Positions 1 through 5,493 of a DNA stretch of 5,902 nt are shown in pieces. The notes beneath the pieces are model-generated. The model saw only the letters and a list, made by a program, of their open reading frames with translations. It was not told where the DNA came from and did not search any database. This stretch comes from Nitrospirota bacterium (lineage in GTDB: Bacteria; Nitrospirota; CAKKRA01; 9FT-COMBO-42-15). A program made the position numbers and the translations under genes. The stretch spans positions 1 through 5,902 of the forward strand of contig JACRON010000227.1 in the NCBI GenBank assembly GCA_016214425.1, given 5' to 3'. The first letter of the stretch is position 1. Every line of letters starts with the position of its first letter.

Positions 1-1661
1 AAACCAGCAGACCAGCACTGCCTTGCATATTTCAGTATATAGGTCTGCTCCCTGAGCCTTCCTAAGTATGAGTCATACCAGACAGTGCCTGAGATATCAA
101 TCCCAAAGGGAAAAGAGAAGCCCATGCCTCCTGTTAAAAATTCAATCCGTGGATTTTTTGTATATCTCTCGCCGGCAGTAATATACCAGAAGCGGCCTAT
201 CTGGAACCTTAAATCAGAATTCACCTCTGTAATATGCCCTGTATAAGGATTATATTTTGAATCAATAAAAAGGTTGACCATTTGTTCGCTCTTTATATTC
301 AGCTCTGCCCTTATATCAGAAAAGGGCCTCTTTGGTGTTGACAGGTTATAATAGCGAATCTCCTCATTAATATCATAGCTCTGGGAAAGCTTTAACATAA
401 GAAACTCAAGCTTTTTAATTTCTGCTCCCTTTGTGTATCTTGCTGAAAACCTGTTTGTAATGGCATAGTAAACAAGGCTCTTCTTCGGGATATTATCAAC
501 TGCGTCAAACTGCGGCAATTGGCTCTGATTTACATCTGGGATATATTCATAGTCTGCCTCTGGCTCTATGGAATGTCTTATCCTGTCTATTGTGCCGAAC
601 CCTTCTGTATTAAAAATACGATTTATCTTTGTTGAGAGCCCTGCGCCGATGCTGTATAAGAATCTGTGTGCAGACTCATCAGTTTCCCTGCTTTCTGAAT
701 AGAGTGTTTCGCGAAGCTCCCCTCTTGGCGAAAACACAAATGCCCTGAAGAGGTTGATTTCAGCCTTTACTTTTGGGTTAACATCAATCCTCTGGCCTGT
801 TTTGCCAACATTCCTTTCAAAATTAGTTGCAGTGGAATTAAGGCTGTAGAATAAAGGCAGCTCATATAATCTATTTTCAACTATCTTATATCCTAATTCA
901 GGAAGCCTCTGGACCGTCTCATCATTAACCTTTGTTAAATCCTTTGTGTATTGTGTCCAGAGATACAAAGAGCTTGAAGGCCAGTTCTGAGTTATCCAGA
1001 TATTGGAATCTGTGCTTCTTTGTATTCTTTCATAGGTTGTCTCGCTGTAATCTTTATAATAACTCTTATCACTCACATAGTTTATATTTGCCTTTGCATT
1101 GAGCCTTTCAGTAAATGCGTGCTCAATTAAATATTTCCCTTCCCATTTCTCCCTGCCTGTTAGCCATTCATTTACATAATTTGTATACAGATTTCCCCGT
1201 GAATACGGACTCAGGACATAACGGAATTCCAAAGCAGTTCCAAGCCCCTTTTCGCTTCTGTAGTCTGCATAGATTGTAGCATCCATATTATCTGCAATGG
1301 CCCAGAAGAACGCCTCCTTAAATTTAAATCCTTCATTTGTGCTATAGCCTATTCTGGGTATAAGAAAACCTGTCTGCCTTTTTGTTTTTATTGGCAGCGC
1401 AATATACGGCAAGTATAAAACAGGGATATCTTTTATATAAAAAAAGACATTCCATGCAGTGAGATATTCATCAGGGGTTACCTTTACATCGCTTCCCCTG
1501 AAGCGCCAGTCAGGTATCTTTGCGTCGCAGGTTGTGAGCGAGCCTTTGTCTATCTTATACTTATCTTCAGAAAGTTTTTCAAATTCATTTCCATCAATAT
1601 GATAGTTTCCTTTTTTTATAAACATCCTGCCATCATGAATTATTGTCAACTGTAACCTCAT
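1..1661 (-). pseudogene. lptD: LptD (LPS-assembly outer-membrane protein), main C-terminal fragment, 5' end lost and 3' end off the window
   Basis: LptD is the outer-membrane beta-barrel that, with LptE, inserts lipopolysaccharide into the outer leaflet. I translated the minus strand codon by codon from about 1661 to position 3 and found no stop. Recognisable segments, in order, are GRMFIKKGNYHIDG, then YKIDKGSLTTCD (the family's N-terminal cysteine region), DWRFRGSDV, then IPVLYLPYIALPIKTKRQ followed by TGFLIPRIGYS, which is the classic LptD signature before the barrel. A long run of aromatic-rich alternating beta-strands follows, ending in QCW at about 11-19, the conserved C-terminal cysteine spot. 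About 540 codons are present, and only a few tens of residues should be missing on the left. The frame opens just after a stop at 1668-1670; ATG at 1661 or 1625 could start translation, but neither has a good ribosome-binding site. The expected upstream part lies in the other frame (1633-1914), so this is the larger half of one broken gene. The family call is firm; whether the break is real is not. Confidence 0.9.
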
Positions 1662-1914
1662 CTGCTGTTACCCTGACCTTTCCCTGAGTTATTTCTACAT
1701 TCCCTTTTGCATTGTATATGTCCTTTTCCCTGTCATATTCAAGTGTATCCGCGTTTATGGTTATTGGCTCGCTTGTCTTTGCATATTTCCCTAAATCAGT
1801 CACCTCTGCATTTATTGATGCCGGGGAAAATAGAGTGGAAAGGAAACTGAGCAGAAATAAAATAGAAAAGATAAAAAATCTTTGCGGCCGTCTTGATGTC
1901 TGGCCCATCATCAT
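1633..1914 (-). pseudogene. lptD: LptD N-terminal fragment: signal peptide plus truncated OstA-like domain
   Basis: The 93-residue product has a basic start (SRRPQR), a hydrophobic stretch FFIFSILFLLSFLSTLF and a likely signal-peptidase site after SINA, so it is exported. It continues with EPITINADTLEYDREKD and YNAKGNVEITQGKVRVTADEV, the typical opening of the periplasmic OstA/LptD jellyroll. The frame stops at 1633-1635. Homology resumes within a few bases in the frame one base over (TIIHDGRMFIKKG), so the roughly 30 residues that normally lie between (the second beta-repeat of the domain) are absent. A loss of 3n+2 bases would explain both the gap and the shift. The first ATG overlaps the folC stop as ATGA, so the two genes are probably translationally coupled. 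Three ATGs occur in a row; the third (1906-1908) has the best spacing from the GAGGGG motif. Unless the break is an assembly error, the product cannot make a working translocon. Confidence 0.85.
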
Positions 1915-3140
1915 CCCCTCAGCCCTGCCATGAGTTTTAATGAAGAAGGATTTGAGAAGAATGCCTTTGCCTCTCCAACTGTAAATAGTGAGCCTGTAAT
2001 GCAGATAATGTCATCGGGCATTGCGAGCTCCTTTGCATGCATAATTGCATCAGGGATATTGTTTATTGCTGTAACAGGAGGCCATTTGATAAGCTCCCTT
2101 ATCCTCTCAGGGTCAGAGGCGCGGTAATAGTCTGGCTTTGTAAGGATTATCTTGTCTGTAATTGGTGACAGCTCGGAAACAATGCCTGATATATCCTTGT
2201 CAGCAAGAATGCCGAGGACTAATATAATCTTTTTGTTGTGAAAGTTTTCTGATAGAAATTCTCTAAGCTTCTTTGCAGCAGCAGGATTATGCGCGCCATC
2301 TAAAATAATCAAAGGCTCTCTGGAGACTATCTCCAGCCTCCCAGGCCACTTGGTTTTTCTAAGCCCCTCCCTGATTGCAGCTTCATTGATCTTTAATCCC
2401 AGCGCATCTAATGCTAAAAGCGATGTTGCAGCATTTTGCATCTGATGCCTTCCTGCAAGGGGTATTAGTAAATCCTTAAACACATTTTTAATTCCTTTAT
2501 AGTCAAAGATACATCCATTAAGGCTGCTCTGCTTTTCTGCTACTACCGCATCCTCGCCAACAATATAAAACCTTGCCCCTTTTTCTCTGGCAACGGTTTT
2601 TAGCACATCCATTGCCTCATTGTTCTGAGGCGATGAAACAACAATGCCCTCCTCCTTTATAATCCCTGCCTTTTCATAGGCGATCTTCTGGATGGTATCT
2701 CCAAGAAACTCCTTGTGGTCATAGTCTATCTGCGTAATTACAGAGACGAGGGGCTTGATTATATTTGTTGAATCAAGCCTGCCCCCCATGCCTGTCTCAA
2801 TAACAGCTATATCAACATTCTCCTCTGCAAAATATGCAAAGGCAATGGTTGTGGTAAACTCAAAAAAGGTTGGGGTAAACTCTCTGTCTCTGCAATCAGC
2901 AATATCAGCAGCAGACAGCCTGCTTCTTATCTCATCGGTAAGCTCTATCACCTTATCCTCTGAAATCTCTTTTCCATTAATCCTTATCCTCTCTGTAAAG
3001 CTTATCAGATGCGGAGATGTATAAAGCCCAACCTTATATCCTGCCTCCTGCAGCACAGATGCAAACATAGCAGAGACAGAGCCTTTGCCATTTGTCCCTG
3101 CAATATGGATAGAATTAAACCTCAGATGCGGGTTATCCAT
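1911..3140 (-). CDS. folC: Folylpolyglutamate synthase / dihydrofolate synthase, N-terminally shortened
   Basis: FolC is a cytoplasmic Mur-ligase-family enzyme that uses ATP to join glutamate to dihydropteroate and to folates. Visible motifs are the P-loop GTNGKGS at residues 15-21, YTSPHL at 40-45, FFEFTT at 92-97, ETGMGGRLDSTN at 115-126, DYDHKEFLG at 139-147, EKAGIIK at 156-162 (the conserved lysine region), GRHQMQNAATS at 230-240, WPGRLE at 265-270 and LDGAHNP at 280-286. The C-terminal ligase domain is complete. The product is 409 residues, and family members usually have about 35-40 residues before the P-loop segment, including a YGL..FGIK..L-type helix. Here the frame reads LKLMDNPHLRF straight after an in-frame TAA four codons before the ATG, so the first helix is lost. 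The start at 3140 is simply the first ATG and lacks a clear ribosome-binding site. The end overlaps lptD by four bases. All catalytic motifs remain, but the missing N-terminus may mean the gene is damaged. Confidence 0.93.
   Translation of the reverse strand: MDNPHLRFNSIHIAGTNGKGSVSAMFASVLQEAGYKVGLYTSPHLISFTERIRINGKEISEDKVIELTDEIRSRLSAADIADCRDREFTPTFFEFTTTIAFAYFAEENVDIAVIETGMGGRLDSTNIIKPLVSVITQIDYDHKEFLGDTIQKIAYEKAGIIKEEGIVVSSPQNNEAMDVLKTVAREKGARFYIVGEDAVVAEKQSSLNGCIFDYKGIKNVFKDLLIPLAGRHQMQNAATSLLALDALGLKINEAAIREGLRKTKWPGRLEIVSREPLIILDGAHNPAAAKKLREFLSENFHNKKIILVLGILADKDISGIVSELSPITDKIILTKPDYYRASDPERIRELIKWPPVTAINNIPDAIMHAKELAMPDDIICITGSLFTVGEAKAFFSNPSSLKLMAGLRG
1915..1920 (-). promoter_or_regulatory. 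Ribosome-binding site of lptD, inside the end of folC
   Basis: GAGGGG on the minus strand lies directly against the first of three consecutive in-frame ATG codons, three bases from the second and six from the third. Only the third has normal spacing, so the protein probably begins MGQTSRR rather than MMMGQ. The site is embedded in the last codons of folC, as expected for re-initiation after the folC stop. Confidence 0.6.
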
Positions 3141-3251
3141 TAGCTTTAGTTATACCATAAATATCGTTTTCGGTAAAGCATCCTGTTTTTACCCTAAAAT
3201 AGATTTAGAAGCATCAAAAAAATAAAAACCCCTTCTGGATTAATGTTTTCT

Positions 3252-3270
3252 GGTGATATATAATATCACC
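3252..3270 (+). promoter_or_regulatory. Perfect palindrome containing a TATAAT box upstream of the transposase stub
   Basis: GGTGATAT / ATA / ATATCACC is an exact inverted repeat with 8-bp arms and a 3-base centre. A consensus -10 box TATAAT (3259-3264) lies across the centre, about 46 bases before the transposase ATG. No good -35 box is visible at the usual distance. A regulator binding the palindrome would cover the -10 box, so autoregulation of the insertion sequence is plausible, but this is inference. Confidence 0.4.
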
Positions 3271-3309
3271 CAGTAGGTGAAAACAAAAAACCATAAAGGG
3301 GGTATAGAG

Positions 3310-3522
3310 ATGATACAACAAACGCAGTTAAGTTTCAAGATTGGAATTACAAAAGATGAGATAACATCGAGGGCAGGGCTTTCGGTGTATGCGGAATTCT
3401 TGAGGGGATTTGGGCTCAAGGATTTTATTGCTCAACAGATGCCTCTTCCTAAATCAAACAGGGGGCACAAGGCATGGAAATACTATGAACTTTATAACTT
3501 AATTTACTGTTGTAATCTTTAA
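3310..3522 (+). pseudogene. IS1380-family transposase, N-terminal stub
   Basis: The 70-residue product begins MIQQTQLSFKIGITKDEI and continues with TSRAGLSVYAEFLRGFGL and MPLPKSNRGHKAWKY, which matches my knowledge of IS1380-type transposase N-termini (a short beta-strand, then a G-L..F.EFL..LGL helix). The ATG at 3310 is chosen because AAGGGGG (3296-3302) sits seven bases before it; a GTG at 3277 would also open the frame but has no such site. Full-length members have around 430-450 residues and carry a DDE catalytic core, none of which is present. After HKAWKY the family pattern is lost and the frame ends within about a dozen residues (a W-poor tail with two adjacent cysteines). The stub is therefore inactive. 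Downstream sequence up to 3847 shows no recognisable transposase C-terminus in any frame. Confidence 0.65.
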
Positions 3523-3847
3523 AAAAGCGCATTTGGGGGCATGAAAGGCAGACCGTTAAATCCTATCGGCAGATTTGGGAACCAAAAAAAACTTGACTAA
3601 TTATGAAACATTAAGTATAATAAGCTACAATAAAGTTTATAAAATTGGTGAGGATGGATCTAAGCTTCAAATCTTTAAGTTGAAAGGAGGGGTAAAAGTC
3701 AGTTTTTTTTAAGGGGGAATTTGTAAGTTAGGTAATAATAAGCTGTATCTGTAACTTAATAGATAATTTCAGCAGATTTGTATCATCAAGATTCTGTCTT
3801 TAGACAGAAGATTCTGCTTCGGCATGGGGTTGTTTAGGTTATAGTAG
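3523..3847. other. Gene-free, AT-rich stretch after the transposase stub
   Basis: No frame gives a recognisable protein here. Two short open stretches exist (24 codons from about 3522, and about 51 codons ending at 3711-3713), but neither has a clear start with ribosome-binding site nor a family resemblance. AAAGGAGGGG at about 3682 looks like a ribosome-binding site but has no usable start codon after it. A small hairpin, TTCTGTC / TTTA / GACAGAA at 3792-3809, has seven paired bases but no T-tract. The region is best read as decayed sequence from the insertion element or its neighbours. Confidence 0.5.
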
Positions 3848-4036
3848 ATGGCTAATATCTTGCACATATATCCCTCATTGCGACCAGCCTATAAGAATAT
3901 TCTTTTATTTCCACTCGAAGCATTCTCTCGCTGTTCTGCCCTTTTAGAAAAATCTATTAAGAAGGCAGGGTTTGATGCAGTTTGTATTGGCGAGGGTAAT
4001 TCTACATTAATCAAGGAACAATTTATTAGAGATTAA
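3848..4036 (+). pseudogene. 62-residue remnant ORF, possibly from a B12-binding radical-SAM protein or a glycosyltransferase
   Basis: The product starts MANILHIYPSLRPAYKNILLFP, resembling the first beta-strand and loop of cobalamin-binding domains that precede radical-SAM enzymes (LLIYPS..., then FPPLGL). Its second half, CSALLEKSIKKAGFDAVCIGEG, resembles the later part of the same domain (GGPH.TALPE...GFD.V..GEGE). The 60 or so residues that should separate these two parts are absent, which points to an internal deletion. After the stop the same frame reads IYKENAARINTISKM for 15 codons to a second stop at 4082; that tail would equally suit the C-terminus of a family-4 glycosyltransferase, so the parent protein is uncertain. 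There is no convincing ribosome-binding site upstream. I consider it a relic rather than a functional small gene. Confidence 0.4.
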
Positions 4037-4120
4037 ATATATAAGGAAAATGCTGCTCGGATTAATACGATTTCTAAGATGTAAAGAGTAAACAGATTCT
4101 TGAAAGACTCAACAATCTCT

Positions 4121-4203
4121 GATTACACAGATAAAAGATTAGATTACACAGATTAAAACTTCTTGAAATATCTGTGAAATTATTTTTTCTAATCTATGTA
4201 ATC
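4121..4203. repeat. 83-bp imperfect palindromic element built on GATTACACAGAT
   Basis: GATTACACAGAT occurs directly twice, at 4121-4132 and 4142-4153. The opposite arm carries ATCTGTG at 4170-4176 and AATCTATGTAATC at 4191-4203, the latter matching the reverse complement of 4142-4154 at 12 of 13 bases. Folded, the segment makes a long imperfect hairpin with arms of about 35 bases around a centre at roughly 4155-4167. No coding frame crosses it. From memory, AATCTGTGTAATCTGTG-type units are dispersed in various environmental genomes, so this is probably a non-coding repeat copy; that last point is recollection, not something visible here. Confidence 0.5.
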
Positions 4204-4247
4204 AAGGCTGTTCAAAAATAGATCTTTACATACAGGTTTTAAGTTTG

Positions 4248-4288
4248 TGTCCAGATATCAACTTGTGATATCCGGGCATTTTATTTTT
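4248..4288 (+). terminator. Terminator-like hairpin directly in front of the kinase gene (possible attenuator)
   Basis: TGTCCAGATATCA (4248-4260) and TGATATCCGGGCA (4266-4278) pair over 13 positions with one mismatch (A-C) and one G-U, around a 5-base loop ACTTG, followed by TTTTATTTTT. This has the form of a Rho-independent terminator. The T-tract ends at 4288 and the kinase ribosome-binding site AAGGAG begins at 4289, so there is no space for a promoter between them. Transcripts reaching the kinase must pass through the hairpin, which suggests a leader attenuator or read-through control rather than only the end of an upstream unit. Confidence 0.6.
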
Positions 4289-4302
4289 AAGGAGTAAGTA
4301 AA

Positions 4303-5376
4303 ATGGACCCTGATCAAGAAAAAAATTTTCTGGATAGCGTAGTTGATGGTGTAATTGCAGTAGATAAAGAGGGTAGGATTAGAGAAATAAATCAGGCAAC
4401 CCTTGATCTTTTAGGTTATAAAAAGAAAGAAGACCTCCTAATGCTTCCTTTCGAGGAAATCTGCAAGAATTTTTCCTTAAAGGGCCTGAGGGATAAGATT
4501 CCTTTAGCAGAGCAGGGGCTTATGTATTTAAACAAAGATGGTAAAGAAATTCCGGTAAGTGTAAATATTTCGAGTAGAGTCTCATATCCGGATGATACTA
4601 TTTTTATGGCCAGGGATATCAGTAAGATTAAAGAGTTGATTGGTGAATTGACTTGCTCTCAGGCAGAACTCAAGACCTCTTATACAGAATTAAAAGTGAG
4701 TAAAGATGAATTAGTCCGCTCTGAGAAACTTGCATATACCGGCCGCATAGCCGCAAGCATTGCCCATGAGATAAGAAATCCCCTGACCAATGTCTCTATG
4801 TCCATCCAGCAACTCAAAAGGGGTAATAGGATAAAGCAAGAGGGTTTTAAACATGTTGAAATTGTTGAGAGAAACATAGAAAGGATTAATTATCTGATTA
4901 CGGAATTATTAAACTGCGCTCGGCCAACAAAACTTAATTTTCAGCCTTATGATATACATACGGTCATCAAGGATGTCTTGGAGTCCAATAAAGCCAAGAT
5001 TAGCTTGCAGAGGATAAAAGTAACTGAAGACTTTACTTCCAATCCCTCCACATTAAGAATTGATAAAGAACAGATAGAACGGGCCTTCTTGAATTTAATC
5101 ATCAATGCCATTGAAACTATGCCCCGCGGCGGTAACTTAACTATTACTACCGAACTAAATGGAAATTTTTTCCTGGCAAAGATTCATGATACAGGCAGAG
5201 GCATCCATGAAAAAGATATTATCAAGATATTTGACCCTTTTTTTAGCACCAAGTCTGGTGGTGTGGGTTTAGGATTGACGATATGCTATGGAATTATTGT
5301 TAGTCACGGCGGCACTATAGAGGTTGAAAGTAAGTCAAGAAAAGGCTCTACCTTTATAGTTTCTTTACCCCGTTAG
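4303..5376 (+). CDS. Cytosolic PAS-domain sensor histidine kinase (NtrB/AtoS-like)
   Basis: This 357-residue kinase would autophosphorylate on a histidine and pass the phosphate to a response regulator, probably the one encoded next. It has an N-terminal PAS domain (about residues 5-106, opening FLDSVVDGVIAVDKEGRI and containing the INQATLDLLGY pattern), a coiled-coil linker rich in E, L and K (about 107-145), a HisKA domain with H-box SIAHEIRNPLT (phospho-acceptor His155), and a HATPase domain with N-box NLIINAIE (Asn268), G1 box DTGRGI (296-301), F box FDPFFSTK, and G2 box GVGLGL (320-325). There is no signal peptide or membrane segment, so it senses inside the cell; the ligand or cofactor of the PAS domain cannot be told. 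The start is supported by AAGGAG (4289-4294), eight bases before the ATG. The last codons (LPR and stop) fall within a palindromic repeat arm, yet the length after the G2 box is normal, so the protein is complete. Confidence 0.93.
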   Translation: MDPDQEKNFLDSVVDGVIAVDKEGRIREINQATLDLLGYKKKEDLLMLPFEEICKNFSLKGLRDKIPLAEQGLMYLNKDGKEIPVSVNISSRVSYPDDTIFMARDISKIKELIGELTCSQAELKTSYTELKVSKDELVRSEKLAYTGRIAASIAHEIRNPLTNVSMSIQQLKRGNRIKQEGFKHVEIVERNIERINYLITELLNCARPTKLNFQPYDIHTVIKDVLESNKAKISLQRIKVTEDFTSNPSTLRIDKEQIERAFLNLIINAIETMPRGGNLTITTELNGNFFLAKIHDTGRGIHEKDIIKIFDPFFSTKSGGVGLGLTICYGIIVSHGGTIEVESKSRKGSTFIVSLPR

Positions 5377-5421
5377 AAACTTCTGTGCAACCTGTAAGGA
5401 CAAAGAGGTTTCTAACGGGGT
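5367..5421. repeat. Palindromic repeat, copy 1, overlapping the kinase stop codon
   Basis: ACCCCGTTAGAAAC (5367-5380) is the exact reverse complement of GTTTCTAACGGGGT (5408-5421). Four further pairs inside (5381-5384 with 5404-5407, one of them G-U) extend the stem to 18, leaving a 19-base loop. The left arm contains the kinase's last codons and its TAG stop. There is no T-tract after it, so it is not a standard terminator. The arm core is shared with copy 2 at 5735-5787, while the loops differ. Confidence 0.8.
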
Positions 5422-5430
5422 TTACCCGTT
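5414..5430 (+). repeat. Overlapping alternative small hairpin at the edge of repeat copy 1
   Basis: AACGGG (5414-5419) and CCCGTT (5425-5430) pair perfectly around GTTTA. The left half is part of the right arm of the larger palindrome, so the two folds exclude each other. CCCGTTGAG also looks like a degenerate extra arm of the same repeat. Confidence 0.4.
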
Positions 5431-5493
5431 GAGCCGAGAGTAGAGAGAAGATGAAAGGGTAGCATAAAATAAAAAAATCTTAAGGCATAAATT

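Larger units (their letters stand above)
3224..3522 (+). mobile_element. 5' remnant of an IS1380-family insertion sequence
   Basis: The stretch contains a promoter-like palindrome, a ribosome-binding site and the first 70 codons of an IS1380-type transposase, which is the layout of the left end of such an element. The left boundary is a guess: ACCCCTTCTGGATT at about 3228-3241 would suit a terminal inverted repeat beginning with CC, but I find no matching inverted copy downstream, so the right end appears to be gone. The remnant lies immediately upstream of the shortened folC, on the opposite strand, and may mark the event that removed the folC 5' end. Confidence 0.55.

Noticed and set aside
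1712..2127. Two plus-strand open frames opposite lptD and folC
   Set aside because: They lie antisense to well-recognised genes, have no family resemblance or ribosome-binding site, and arise from the coding strand's codon bias.
2755..3024. 89-codon plus-strand open frame inside folC
   Set aside because: It is fully antisense to conserved FolC motifs and serine/isoleucine rich, as expected for a shadow frame.
3277..3309. Earlier GTG start for the transposase stub
   Set aside because: No ribosome-binding site precedes it, while the ATG at 3310 has AAGGGGG at good spacing and matches family N-termini.
3559..3713. About 51 stop-free codons after the transposase stub
   Set aside because: Only weak TTG-type starts, no ribosome-binding site, and no recognisable family; length is within chance for this base composition.
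3792..3809. Small hairpin TTCTGTC/GACAGAA as a terminator
   Set aside because: Seven-base stem without a following T-tract and no clear gene upstream that needs termination.
4121..4203. CRISPR-like array from the repeated GATTACACAGAT unit
   Set aside because: Only two direct copies, with a 9-base gap, and the rest is inverted; there are no regular spacers and no cas genes.
4680..4877. 65-codon minus-strand open frame inside the kinase
   Set aside because: It is antisense to the HisKA region and has no independent support.
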